Shown: in pieces, positions 18,579 through 26,978 of the stretch
Layout of the letters: each line of letters begins with the position of its first letter
Position numbering within the stretch: position 1 is the first letter of the stretch
From: Cytophagales bacterium
GTDB taxonomy: Bacteria; Bacteroidota; Bacteroidia; Cytophagales; Thermoflexibacteraceae
Length of the DNA stretch: 64,000 nt
NCBI GenBank assembly: GCA_013299115.1
Contig: JAAFKA010000012.1
Location: forward strand, 62,001-126,000
Direction of reading: 5' to 3'
Translations under genes and position numbers: made by a program
Notes under the pieces: model-generated
Told to the model about the DNA's origin: nothing
The model's input: only the letters and a program-made list of their open reading frames with translations
Database searches by the model: none

Positions 18579-19985
18579 TTAAAATTCATACGCCCCAATA
18601 TCGGGTGGATTGGTGCGTATTTTGTCGTTGAGGTCTTTGGCAATGCCAATGGGCAAACCTTTGTTGATGGCAGGACTTTTTTCTTGCAGTGTAAAGTCGT
18701 CTTTGCCAATATTTTTAAACAAAGGAAAGTTAAACGTATTGCCTGTTTGGTTGTTTGTACCATTTGTATTGGGCTGGGCAGTCCGCAAAATATTATTTCT
18801 GAACAGCAAACGGACAGGTTCGGCAGTTTGGTTGGTAATTTCTACTTCCTCCTCCAAATCTCCCCACAAAATAGAATTGTCCATACGCACCTGCAAGGGA
18901 GCAAGGTCTGTAACCTGCACGCCGTTGCGAGTGTAAGCATAGAAATTTTGCAAACGCAAAGAAGGCTGTTTTTGAATAATGCCCCTGTAATTGGCAAAAG
19001 TGCAATGTTGCAAGGTGTAATTGCCACCATACTGAGCATCAAAAATCCTTTCTAAACAGTTGGTTATCAAGGTATTTTGCAATAAAATATCCGAATTGAA
19101 GGCTACAATGCCTGTTGCTCTCATGTTCGCAATGATAGAATTTCTTACAATGACATCAGGCACTGTGTCCTTGTCGGGTATGCCTATGTATAAGCCAAAA
19201 TCTGCATTTTTGACATGAGCATAGTCTAAAATTGCCCCTTTGCTGTCTTGCGAAAAAACAATGCCTACCCACTGCCCCGATAGGTCTTCAAAACCCTTGT
19301 CGTTTCGTGTACCTGTAAACACAACAGGATTTTCTGCGTTGCCTTTTACGATTAGTTGCCCTTGCACCAACACCATTGCTTCGGGTGCAACGTAAACAGT
19401 AGTGCCTGCCTCTATGGTCAAAACGCCACCTGTTGCTATCCACAAAGTATCTTTTACAAAATAAGGTTGAGCATTAGTCCAAGTAGTAGGAGAACTTAGT
19501 CGGCTTTTGGAAATTCGGGTTACGTCTTGCCCCCATGCCCAAAGTTTTACGTGCTGTTGGTTGCTGTTGGTTTCAAACAAAATAGAATCTCGAACTAAGG
19601 TAGGCAAATTCTTGTTCTGTTCGGGCAGTTGGGTTGTTACCAAAATCAAAATGCTGTCGCCTCCCAAAATTCGCAAGTTGCTGGTTTCATTGGTGGCTTT
19701 GCCATTGATAACCAAATTAAAAACAGATTGGTTGCTTTTTCCCAATCTTATGTTGTTCACTATCAAGGCATTGCGACTTCTATTGTAAACTCGCAGCCTT
19801 TTGGTTATGCTTTTTTCTTTGGTTAGTAAGGTGTCAAATTTGACTGTATCAACCGAAAAACTAAGACGGTCTGCTCGGTTGGTGCTGATAATTTCGTCTT
19901 GCAGTTGGCAGGCATAGCCCACAAAAATTAAGAGGGCAAATAAAAAAATAGGATAATTGTAAAAAACTGTTGATAAAGATGACAT
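18579..19985 (-). CDS. Right-handed beta-helix lipoprotein
   Basis: This exported lipoprotein has 468 residues from the ATG at 19985. That start gives a short n-region and hydrophobic stretch (PIFLFALLIFVG) ending at a lipobox Cys (VGYAC, residue about 26). The earlier frame (to 20189) has a second, unlikely hydrophobic leader. The middle (about 200-400) has repeated short beta strands with Asn/Ile ladders (VIVRNSIIANMRATGIVAFNSD) typical of parallel beta-helix proteins. The end, PDIGAYEF, matches the usual last strand of choice-of-anchor Q-type proteins. The chosen start codon lies inside a long palindromic repeat. Substrate or binding partner unknown. Confidence 0.8.
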   Translation of the reverse strand: MSSLSTVFYNYPIFLFALLIFVGYACQLQDEIISTNRADRLSFSVDTVKFDTLLTKEKSITKRLRVYNRSRNALIVNNIRLGKSNQSVFNLVINGKATNETSNLRILGGDSILILVTTQLPEQNKNLPTLVRDSILFETNSNQQHVKLWAWGQDVTRISKSRLSSPTTWTNAQPYFVKDTLWIATGGVLTIEAGTTVYVAPEAMVLVQGQLIVKGNAENPVVFTGTRNDKGFEDLSGQWVGIVFSQDSKGAILDYAHVKNADFGLYIGIPDKDTVPDVIVRNSIIANMRATGIVAFNSDILLQNTLITNCLERIFDAQYGGNYTLQHCTFANYRGIIQKQPSLRLQNFYAYTRNGVQVTDLAPLQVRMDNSILWGDLEEEVEITNQTAEPVRLLFRNNILRTAQPNTNGTNNQTGNTFNFPLFKNIGKDDFTLQEKSPAINKGLPIGIAKDLNDKIRTNPPDIGAYEF

Positions 19986-20030
19986 TTTTCGAAAAGATGT
20001 CATCTTTAACAACAGCTTTTTACAATTATC
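19952..20030. repeat. Family B hairpin carrying the start of the beta-helix gene
   Basis: The outer arms GATAATTGTAAAAA and TTTTTACAATTATC enclose CTGTTGATAAAGATGACAT and its near-complement around TTTTCGAAAA. It shares the AAAGATGACAT core with the hairpins at 9058 and 9968. The minus-strand ATG at 19985 lies in one arm, so the mRNA start region would be folded. Confidence 0.85.
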
Positions 20031-20262
20031 AAAAATAGAACTCCATTTATCGGACACCTTGCGGGTGTATGATAAATTTTTATTAGATAAGTTTTTTATG
20101 AATGAATTGAATAAAAACATAGAAAGTAAAGTTGCAAATTGGTAGGAAATAGGCAGTATGAAATATGAAATTAAAATATTGATTGTCAATTAAATTTGCT
20201 TGCAAAGATATAAGAAATATAGCAAAAACAAAGAAATAAGGTTTCTTAGATAGTTATATTGC

Positions 20263-20352
20263 AACCGCAAAGTAAGCAAAGAAAAAACGCAAAGTACACA
20301 AAGAAGATAATCCTTGCGTACTCTGCGTAAAACTTAGCGTACTTTGCGGTTA
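20263..20352. repeat. CCGCAAAGTAAGC..TTAGCGTACTTTGCGG repeat
   Basis: An imperfect long palindrome of the CGCAAAGTACGC family, ending 13 bases after the htpG stop (minus strand), where it could serve as a terminator. Copies are at 10682-10763 and 14791-14858. Between this and the beta-helix gene (20031-20262) I see only a partial CACCTTGCGGGTGT palindrome. Confidence 0.7.
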
Positions 20353-20364
20353 GTATTTTAAATT

Positions 20365-22179
20365 TTATGCCACAAACTGCACACTTCTATTGATAAATTT
20401 GGTAAGGGCAGCACCACCAAGCATATTTTGCGACAAAAGAGCTAAGTCATAGACCTGCAAAGCCAACTGTTCTTTGCGTTGTTCGTCTTGTTCTTTGAGC
20501 AAACGGAGGATAAGGCTGTGGTTAGCATTGACCGAAACCTCCAAAAATGCAGGGAGGTCTTTCATATAATCCATACCTTGCACCACTGCCATTTCTTTCA
20601 TTCTCCGCATAAATTCGGGCAAAGAAATGATAACAGGCATTTCATCAGGTGGCAAAGACTGCACTTTGATAGTTTCTTTGCCCGATACTTTTTTGAACAA
20701 ATCTTTCAAACTATTTTGCTCGTCTTCCGAAAGCATGACCTCTTGCGTTTCGCCTTTGTCCACAATATTGTCCACTGTATCGGCATCTACTCTCCGCATC
20801 AAGGTATTTTCGAGTTTACGTTCTAAGGTCGTAATGAAGTGATTATCAACCATTACGCCATCGAAACGCAAGACATCATAGCTCCGTTTTTTAGCAGATT
20901 CTATGTAGGCATCTTGTTTTTCTAAGTCCGTAGCGTAGATATAAACCAATCTGTTGCTCTTGTCGGTTTGGTTGATTGCCACTTTTTCTCTGTACTCCGC
21001 AAAAGTGTAATATTCGTTTTTGATATTTTTTAGCAAGGCAAAATTGCTGGCTCTGTCATAAAATTTGTCATCTGTCATCATGCCGTATTTTACAAACAAG
21101 CCAATGCTGTCCCATTTTTCCTCATATACTTTGCGGTCATTGTTAAATAATTCATTGAGTTTGTCTGCAACTTTTTTGGTAATGTGAGCATTTATTTTTT
21201 TCACATTGCCATCGGCTTGCAAATAACTGCGAGAAACATTTAACGGAATATCGGGTGAGTCGATTACGCCATGCAACAAGGTCAAAAATTCAGGCACTAC
21301 GTCTTTCACTTCGTCTGTAATGAAAACTTGGCGAGAATACAACTGAATACGATTTTTTTGGAAAACAAAATCTTGTTTTACTTTGGGGAAGTAGAGAATC
21401 CCTGTCAAATTGAACGGATAATCCACGTTGAGGTGTATCCAAAACAAAGGGTCTTCTGCCGTTGGGTACATCTCTTTGTAAAACTTAACATAGTCTTCGT
21501 CTTTGAGTTCGTTGGGAGATTTTGTCCAGATGGGTCTGGTTTGGTTGATAACTTTACCCTCAAATTCGATTTCGAAAGGCAAGAAACGGCAATACTTGTT
21601 CAGAATTTCGCTAATTCTGTGGTTTTCCAAGAACTCCTCCGAATCGGCAGCCAAATGCAGCACAATTTCTGTACCTCTGTCGGCTTTGTCGTGGGCGGTG
21701 AGTTCAAACTCCGTTGTGCCATCGCAAGTCCATTTGGCTGCTTCGCTGCCCTCTTTGTGCGACTTCGTGTAGATGGTAACATGGTCTGAAACCATAAAAG
21801 ACGAATAAAAACCTAAGCCAAAATGTCCTATCATTTGCTGGGCTTCTTTCACGTCTTTGTACTTGTCCAAAAACTCCGTAGCCCCCGAAAAAGCTACTTG
21901 ATTGATATATTTTTTTACCTCTTCGGCAGTCATGCCCAGCCCTCTGTCGCTGATAGTCAAGGTTTTAGCCTCTTTGTCTATTGAGATTTTGATTTTGGTT
22001 TCACCAATTTCTCCATTAAATTCTCCCTTAGAGGCAAGAGCCTGCAACTTGCTGGTTGCGTCCATTGCATTGGCTACCAACTCACGCAAAAAGATTTCGT
22101 GGTCGGAGTACAAGAATTTTTTGATTATCGGAAAAATATTTTCCGTATGAATAGAAATAGAGCCTTTTTCGTGTGCCAT
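20365..22179 (-). CDS. htpG: Molecular chaperone HtpG (Hsp90 family)
   Basis: This cytoplasmic ATP-dependent chaperone has 604 residues, a normal length. The N-terminal GHKL ATPase domain (about 1-230) shows ELVANAMDATSK, the Bergerat DRGLGM motif and GHFGLGFYSSFMV. The middle domain contains a RQVFITDEV-like segment and NVSRSYLQ, and the C-terminal dimerisation domain is complete. No heat-shock operator was seen. The 99-base gap to the next gene upstream holds a CTGTAG-family-like palindromic element. Confidence 0.97.
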   Translation of the reverse strand: MAHEKGSISIHTENIFPIIKKFLYSDHEIFLRELVANAMDATSKLQALASKGEFNGEIGETKIKISIDKEAKTLTISDRGLGMTAEEVKKYINQVAFSGATEFLDKYKDVKEAQQMIGHFGLGFYSSFMVSDHVTIYTKSHKEGSEAAKWTCDGTTEFELTAHDKADRGTEIVLHLAADSEEFLENHRISEILNKYCRFLPFEIEFEGKVINQTRPIWTKSPNELKDEDYVKFYKEMYPTAEDPLFWIHLNVDYPFNLTGILYFPKVKQDFVFQKNRIQLYSRQVFITDEVKDVVPEFLTLLHGVIDSPDIPLNVSRSYLQADGNVKKINAHITKKVADKLNELFNNDRKVYEEKWDSIGLFVKYGMMTDDKFYDRASNFALLKNIKNEYYTFAEYREKVAINQTDKSNRLVYIYATDLEKQDAYIESAKKRSYDVLRFDGVMVDNHFITTLERKLENTLMRRVDADTVDNIVDKGETQEVMLSEDEQNSLKDLFKKVSGKETIKVQSLPPDEMPVIISLPEFMRRMKEMAVVQGMDYMKDLPAFLEVSVNANHSLILRLLKEQDEQRKEQLALQVYDLALLSQNMLGGAALTKFINRSVQFVA

Positions 22180-22220
22180 TTTTTTAATTATGATTTTTTA
22201 ATTATGAATTTTTAGTTTTT

Positions 22221-22276
22221 GTATAACAGACTTTAGTCTGTTTTTTAATCTACAAACGAACTAAAGTCCGTTATAC
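22221..22276. repeat. GTATAACAGACTTTAG..CTAAAGTCCGTTATAC element
   Basis: A 56-bp pair of inverted palindromes with the same architecture as the element at 945-1009 (two ACGGACT/AGTCCGT-like palindromes facing each other), but with GTATAAC/GTTATAC ends. It separates htpG from the Uma2 fragment, whose stop codon lies three bases away. Confidence 0.85.
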
Positions 22277-22278
22277 AT

Positions 22279-22650
22279 TTACTCAAAAAGTTCTGCAACA
22301 TTTAATGTAATTGCCAAATTTTCATCTGTAAACTGCATATTTTCTGTATAAGTTGTAAAATCATCGAAAGATTTATAGACTGTAATGGTTCGAGTGGCAG
22401 GTACTATAAACCAGCAAGATTTTATATTACTCTCGAAATAGACCTTAATTTTTTCTAATACGTCTTGCGAACTTTGTTTTGGCGACAAAATTTCCACTGC
22501 CAACAAAGGCATTTCGGTCATTCTGATGATGTCTTCACTGCGTTTCATTTTGCGTTTGCTATACAAAGCCACATCTGGTATAAATTCTTTGCCCTGAACT
22601 TCAAGGGAAATGTCTATCAACGTAGGCTGTGTAGGCTCGCAAGATTCCAA
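22279..22650 (-). CDS. Uma2 family endonuclease, probably N-terminally truncated
   Basis: Uma2 proteins are PD-(D/E)XK-fold nucleases, often expanded in multicellular bacteria, with no settled role. The readable part (123 residues from a TTG) has FIPDVALYSKRK, the catalytic-type LLAVEILSPKQS and the helix DVLEKIKVYFE, and a conserved CWFIVP strand. Full-length members are near 190 residues with an N-terminal helical part that is missing here; the frame is closed 43 bases further upstream. I infer a decayed or recently shortened gene. It lies between a palindromic element and the terminator of the next gene. Confidence 0.65.
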   Translation of the reverse strand: MESCEPTQPTLIDISLEVQGKEFIPDVALYSKRKMKRSEDIIRMTEMPLLAVEILSPKQSSQDVLEKIKVYFESNIKSCWFIVPATRTITVYKSFDDFTTYTENMQFTDENLAITLNVAELFE

Positions 22651-22805
22651 ATAAATTACTTGTGATATAAGACTGATTAAAAGACTTACTCATTTTATCG
22701 CAATTTTATACCCTACCTACTTGCAATTTTTATACAAATTGCAAATTAGCGACAAAATGACAGGAAAGGAAGGAAAAATAGGTTGTTTTGGCAGGAAAAA
22801 ATAAA

Positions 22806-22838
22806 CCCTTTTGGAAAGTGTAAAACCTTCCAAAAGGG
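22806..22838 (-). terminator. Hairpin terminator of the YD-repeat lipoprotein gene
   Basis: Perfect 11-base arms CCCTTTTGGAA and TTCCAAAAGGG around an 11-base loop, followed on the minus strand by a T-rich stretch. It lies 19 bases after the stop of the lipoprotein gene at 22857. Confidence 0.75.
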
Positions 22839-22856
22839 AAATCGGGTAAGTGAAAA

Positions 22857-23630
22857 TTATTCGCAATCAGTGTATTCCAAATTAAAAACACTGCTACTCG
22901 AGTTTTGAGGTAATATAGTATATTTTGTTGGTAAGCCTTTTGAGTTATAAACATACTCATAAGTTGTATTAGATGTGGGTACTCCATTCCTTTTGTAGTC
23001 AAAAACTACCAAGTTATTAATATTTTGGTAGATTGGTTCTTCTGGGAATGCAGATTGGATAAGACTATAATAACTTTTTTTATCATCATATTGGTAAGTA
23101 GTGATGTAAACATTGTTGCTAAAGTTCGTTTGAACACTACTTACATTGCCTTTGCTATCATAACCATAAATTCGAGTAATTCCATTGCTAATTATTTTAG
23201 CAATTTTACTAGCAGCATTGTATTCAAATGTAAGGTTTTCTTGGGAGTTTTGGGTATCTCCTGCAAACAAAGTAGAGGTTTTTACTTCTTCTATTTGTCC
23301 ATTAGATTTATAAATAAATACATAATTACTAACACGGTTTGGACTTACTAATTTTCGAGTTGCTAATTGCCCTGCTGTGTTATATGTAAATGTATAAGTA
23401 GTATTTTCAACTTTATTAGATAAATTGGTTGTAGTAAACATCTCTATCAGCCTATTGGCATTATCATATTTCAAAGTAGTGATTGAGTTCGTCCCATTAG
23501 CAACTTGTGTTATTTTTGACAATTTACAGTTTTTACTTATAGCTGGACTTGGATTGTCATTTCCGCCGCAAGACATTGCTATCAAAGCAACACAAAGATA
23601 CGCAAATAGAGATTTTGCAAAAGATTTCAT
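22857..23630 (-). CDS. YD-repeat-like lipoprotein
   Basis: This predicted surface lipoprotein has 257 residues. The signal peptide ends in a lipobox, AMSCGG (Cys about 21). The mature part consists of repeated beta-strand units with the RHS/YD-type rhythm: TTLKYDNANRLIEM, TFTYNTAGQLATRK, FIYKSNGQIEEV, FEYNAASKIAKI, YGYDSKGNVSSV and YEYVYNSKGLPTKY, about six units. Such short YD-repeat proteins are common in Bacteroidota and of unknown role. It is far too short to be an RHS toxin and has no toxin tail. The gene is AT-rich compared with htpG. Confidence 0.8.
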   Translation of the reverse strand: MKSFAKSLFAYLCVALIAMSCGGNDNPSPAISKNCKLSKITQVANGTNSITTLKYDNANRLIEMFTTTNLSNKVENTTYTFTYNTAGQLATRKLVSPNRVSNYVFIYKSNGQIEEVKTSTLFAGDTQNSQENLTFEYNAASKIAKIISNGITRIYGYDSKGNVSSVQTNFSNNVYITTYQYDDKKSYYSLIQSAFPEEPIYQNINNLVVFDYKRNGVPTSNTTYEYVYNSKGLPTKYTILPQNSSSSVFNLEYTDCE

Positions 23631-23703
23631 TGTTTTGAGAAGTTTATGTTATACAAAATAAAGGTGCAAAACAACGACTTTTTTGGGAAAAAAGCTATAA
23701 TTT

Positions 23704-23862
23704 TCAAAAACTTTTCAAAAACAACAAAAAGTATTCTCTATATTGTTCAGTTAGTTTTTCAAATTCCTCGTTTTTTAGGGTGGACAATAGTTTAGCTTTT
23801 ACAGCAACCTTTTCTTTTCCTGTACACTCACTTTGGCTGCATAGCTTGTCGTATTGTTTCAT
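23704..23862 (-). CDS. Small ORF, possible 3' remnant of a larger gene
   Basis: This 52-residue frame from the ATG at 23862 (MKQYDKLCSQSE) is charged and helical (KNEEFEKLTEQYREYF) with two Cys. It is not recognised. The frame stays open without a start for about 25 codons upstream with protein-like text (GQTYVTFNIKISNLIPSK). It closes within a few bases of the repeat beginning near 23936, which suggests that an inserted repeat replaced the 5' part of the gene. It could equally be a chance frame. Confidence 0.35.
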   Translation of the reverse strand: MKQYDKLCSQSECTGKEKVAVKAKLLSTLKNEEFEKLTEQYREYFLLFLKSF

Positions 23863-23935
23863 TGCCTTCACCTTGCTTGGAATCAAGTTTGAAATTTTAA
23901 TGTTGAATGTAACATAGGTTTGCCCAATGCTATTA

Positions 23936-24013
23936 AGCTAAGGAAATTTTTAAAAGTGCTGTTAGGCACGAAATATTTATAGTAGAAACTTTTGCTATAA
24001 ATATTTTGCCTAC
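23936..24013. repeat. AGTGCTGTTAGGCACGAAATATTTATAG repeat, short form
   Basis: The left arm at 23955-23982 and the right arm CTATAAATATTTTGCC (23995-24013) form a hairpin. The left flank GCTAAGGAAATTTT also matches the longer element at 44256-44407. It lies 26 bases after the stop of the DUF5916 gene (minus strand) and may terminate it. Confidence 0.75.
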
Positions 24014-24038
24014 AATGTGTATATTTTGCAAATTGTTT

Positions 24039-26399
24039 TTACAAATTCAACCAATACGTCATTTTCAGCACCAATGCCCTGCCTTTGGGGGCAAAGCCAA
24101 CAGGAAAATAATTTTCTGTATAAACCACAAAAAAGTCTGAAACAGGACGGAAACGGTATTGCAGCCTTGCATTGAGGTTTACGTTGTCGGCTTGTTGGTT
24201 GTATTGCAAAAAGCCTGTAAAAAACAGTTTTCTACTGAATGAAATATCAGCTCGTGAACCTACCAAAGCAAAAGCAGCAGATTTATAGGGTGCGGGCAAA
24301 CTGATGTTGTTGTAATCCACATTGATAGAAAAAGAGCCATAAGGCTGAAAACGGTAACGAAACTCTGCATAAATATTGCCCCTGTACCCATTGAAATACT
24401 CCCCATAACCCAAATTGGCAGCAAATCTGGCACGTGGCAAATTGCTGGAAGCAAAAAAGGCATAGGCACTCGTGTAACGATAATCTCCAACAGGAAGTTC
24501 TTTGCCTCCCGTATTGGTAGGGTCGAAACTGTTGAATAAATAGGTGTAATCGTGGCTGATGCCTGTTTCAAAATAAGCCGTATTTAAGAAATCTATGGAA
24601 TATTGAAAGAAATAATTGGCGTCTAATTGTTTGCCTTCCAAATTCCAATACGAATTATAGTACAAAAAGGGACCATGACGGTTTATCAATTTTGATTGGG
24701 TAGGGAAAAAATTATAGCCCACCATAGGTTCTATACGCCATACACCTCGCCGCTGCACAAAACCAATGTCGTTGATATTGTAATTTTTGCCTACATACTC
24801 GTAGTTCCAAAAAGTAAACCACTTTTTGACATTATAGCCAAAATAACCTGCACTGGCTTGGTTGTCGTCTTTGCCATCGGGCTTAAAGGCTCGGTGATAA
24901 AACAATTTGCCTGTAAATTTGTCGTCTTTGCTGCGGTGGTTATAGTCTAAAGCAAGGAGTCGGGTGTAGGCTTCGTCGGGGTTGGTTTCGCCTATTCTTT
25001 GCCTATTGACAAACATGGTCGCAATGTTTGACCTCGTAAACACTTGGCGTTGGAGGGCAGCTACCGCAAAGTTGTCGCTGGGAATGGTCGTGCCTGCATA
25101 CACCCTGCCTCCTTGCGTATAATTTTGGCTTTCGTTGCGGTTATCTACTACTGCGGTTTGCATATTCATTAAGCCCATTCGCCAATTTTGGTTGATTTTG
25201 CCACTCAATCTTGCCCCATACCAAATTGGATTTTGCACAATGACCCCTGTATTTTTGTCCCTGCCAATGCCAATACGCCGCGAAAAAAATGGTCGTATGC
25301 GTGAAAACCCAAAAGAACTGAACAAATCACTGTTTTCCATAAAAAACTGCCTTCGTTCAGGAAAAAATATCTCAAAACGACTTAAATTTGTAACCTGCAC
25401 ATCTGCCTCTACTGTCGAAAAATCGGGATTAACAGTCAAATCTAAGTTCAGAGAAGGTGTAACCGCCACCTTTGCATCAATTCCTGCATTGGCACTGTAA
25501 GAAGTAGCGGTATTGACTACACTCAAATTCCGTTCTACGGCTCTGTTGCTCAAACTACCCAACGAATCTTTTCCTGTGGGTGTAGCATTAGGGAAATTGT
25601 CTTTCAAAGTGTTTGCGGTCAGATAAGGAATCAAAGAAATATTAGCCCCCGGTTTTTTGAAAGGCTGGTCGAAGTAAATATCTCCTGTAAAAGCCAAATT
25701 TGCCATTGCATAGACAATAGGCACAGGCACCCACGCCGACCTTTCGTTTCGTTTGAGGTCTATGCGGGCAAAGTTCATCTTCCAATGTTGGGACTCTGCC
25801 TTAAAACGCAAGGTAGTCAAGGGAATTGCCATTTCTGCAATCCAATAATCAGCATAGATTTTGGTGGCAGAGTACCATTTATTGTCCCAACTATCTTGGC
25901 GGTTGTCGCCATTGGCAAGCAGCCCTTCTCTTTCCACGCCCAAAGGTGTAACGCCAAACATAAAGCCGTTGAGTCCGTCTTTGAAGGGGTCTATGTAAAT
26001 GGCGAAATTGTCGTTTACACTGCCGTCAAAATCTCGGCGGAGTGAACTGATGACATAGTTTTTGTCTTTAATTTCGTCATAGCAAATGGCTGCAATGTAG
26101 AGATTTTTGTCATCGTAGGTGATTTTTACTTCGGTTTTGGTCTTAGCAAAAGTCGTATCCGAAGGATAACATTGGTAAAAATCCTTAGCAAAGTCTGCTT
26201 TCAGCCAACTGCTTTCAGACAATACGCCGTCTAACCGAATGGTAGAATCTGTTTTGGTTGCTTGCAATTCATACACTTTTTTGGGTTTGTCTTGCCCTTT
26301 TGCGGTTTCTTTGGGCTTGTTTTGGGCTTTGGCACTAAAAAAGCAACTACTTAACAATAAAAATACAGCTAAGTAAGACAGTAAATGTTTGTTTTTCAA
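24039..26399 (-). CDS. DUF5916 domain protein with CBM9-like N-terminal domain
   Basis: This exported protein has 786 residues. The signal peptide (about 1-25, LLSSCFFSAKAQ) is followed by a carbohydrate-binding family 9-like domain (about 45-240: IRLDGVLSESSW, VKITYDDKNLYIAA, DNFAIYIDPFKDGLNG and the GVEREG strand). The long C-terminal DUF5916 part (about 260-786) is rich in amphipathic beta strands and ends in VLKMTYWLNL, like an outer-membrane beta-barrel. Family members are common in Bacteroidota; the ligand is unknown. The gene is monocistronic with a good promoter (26463-26491). Confidence 0.88.
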   Translation of the reverse strand: MKNKHLLSYLAVFLLLSSCFFSAKAQNKPKETAKGQDKPKKVYELQATKTDSTIRLDGVLSESSWLKADFAKDFYQCYPSDTTFAKTKTEVKITYDDKNLYIAAICYDEIKDKNYVISSLRRDFDGSVNDNFAIYIDPFKDGLNGFMFGVTPLGVEREGLLANGDNRQDSWDNKWYSATKIYADYWIAEMAIPLTTLRFKAESQHWKMNFARIDLKRNERSAWVPVPIVYAMANLAFTGDIYFDQPFKKPGANISLIPYLTANTLKDNFPNATPTGKDSLGSLSNRAVERNLSVVNTATSYSANAGIDAKVAVTPSLNLDLTVNPDFSTVEADVQVTNLSRFEIFFPERRQFFMENSDLFSSFGFSRIRPFFSRRIGIGRDKNTGVIVQNPIWYGARLSGKINQNWRMGLMNMQTAVVDNRNESQNYTQGGRVYAGTTIPSDNFAVAALQRQVFTRSNIATMFVNRQRIGETNPDEAYTRLLALDYNHRSKDDKFTGKLFYHRAFKPDGKDDNQASAGYFGYNVKKWFTFWNYEYVGKNYNINDIGFVQRRGVWRIEPMVGYNFFPTQSKLINRHGPFLYYNSYWNLEGKQLDANYFFQYSIDFLNTAYFETGISHDYTYLFNSFDPTNTGGKELPVGDYRYTSAYAFFASSNLPRARFAANLGYGEYFNGYRGNIYAEFRYRFQPYGSFSINVDYNNISLPAPYKSAAFALVGSRADISFSRKLFFTGFLQYNQQADNVNLNARLQYRFRPVSDFFVVYTENYFPVGFAPKGRALVLKMTYWLNL

Positions 26400-26462
26400 T
26401 TTAGTAATTAGTAATGAAAATTGTAAGTAAAAAATGAAGAATGTAGGTGTTGATATGCTTTA

Positions 26463-26491
26463 CAAAGCTACCAATTTAAAGACAAAACAAA
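26463..26491 (-). promoter_or_regulatory. Bacteroidota-type promoter of the DUF5916 gene
   Basis: On the minus strand this reads TTTG, 17 bases, TAGCTTTG, matching the TTTG/TAnnTTTG pattern. The -7 box ends 64 bases before the ATG, giving a leader of about 57 bases. Confidence 0.6.
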
Positions 26492-26565
26492 AATGTTAAA
26501 GTTGTTAAAAAATAGTTAAGGCAGGTTAAAAAATGTTAAAAAATGAAAGTTCTTTTCGAATGTAG

Positions 26566-26665
26566 CATACGCTTTAGCGTGTGAGAGGTGCTTTCGGTGT
26601 GTAACATACGCTTTAGCGTGTGAGTTGTACTTTCGGTGTGTAACATACGCTTTAGCGTGTGCTTT
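26566..26665. repeat. Tandem repeat of CATACGCTTTAGCGTGTG, 39-bp period, 2.6 units
   Basis: Units begin at 26566, 26605 and 26644. Each has the palindrome CATACGCTTTAGCGTGTG followed by a conserved CTTTCGGTGTGTAA. The last unit runs into a CTTTCGGTTGGCAGT..CAAAACCAAAAG repeat related to 10889-10932. A single inverted copy of the palindrome lies at 56305-56322. Confidence 0.85.
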
Positions 26666-26751
26666 CGGTTGGCAGTCGTTACTGTTCTCAAAACCAAAAG
26701 TTTTGGTTTTTAGAAACCAAAACCCCCTAAGTTTGTTTTGTAAAAAATAAG

Positions 26752-26810
26752 TAATTATTTAGGTACGTTGGCAATGGTCGAAGACCTTGACAATCGTAGC
26801 TAAATAATTA
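26752..26810. repeat. TAATTATTTAGGTACG..CGTAGCTAAATAATTA inverted repeat
   Basis: The outer arms TAATTATTTAG and CTAAATAATTA enclose a TACGTTGGCAATGGTC..GACCTTGACAATCGTA hairpin. The same core occurs in the opposite orientation at 47206-47264. Confidence 0.8.
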
Positions 26811-26813
26811 CAA

Positions 26814-26850
26814 AAAGACTTACCAAGTTTCAAAAACTTAGTAAGTCTTT
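26814..26850. terminator. Terminator-like hairpin after the displaced fadN 3' end
   Basis: The arms AAAGACTTACCAAGTTT and AACTTAGTAAGTCTTT form a strong stem flanked by A and T runs. It lies 20 bases after the stop codon of the orphan 93-bp fadN 3' copy. It resembles in position and partly in sequence the hairpin after the intact gene (30577-30618), as if it were the original terminator. Confidence 0.7.
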
Positions 26851-26869
26851 AATCTAAAACTTATCTCCC

Positions 26870-26962
26870 TTAATTCCTCAACGGCTTGCCTTTAAACAAA
26901 ATACTATGTATCCTCTCCAAAGTTTTCTTTTCGCCACACAAAGACAAAAAGGCTTCTCTTTC
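26870..26962 (-). pseudogene. Orphan 3' end of a fadN-like gene (left direct repeat)
   Basis: The 93 bases encode [18 protein letters not shown] and on to the same GKPLRN stop as the intact gene at 30646. There are no gaps and four differences (Ala, Arg, His and Gly codons), all silent third-position changes. Similarity stops at base 26962, 16 bases after the stop codon of the ATPase gene. It has no start codon and is not expected to be translated. Confidence 0.9.
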
Positions 26963-26978
26963 AAAACCCAAAGGCTTC

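Noticed and set aside
22857-23630. RHS/YD toxin
   Set aside because: It is only 257 residues with a lipobox, with no core cap or variable toxin tail; better seen as a short YD-repeat lipoprotein.
26566-26665. Possible CRISPR array (short palindromic repeats at regular spacing)
   Set aside because: The segments between repeats are themselves conserved (CTTTCGGTGTGTAA), there are only three units, and no cas genes occur.
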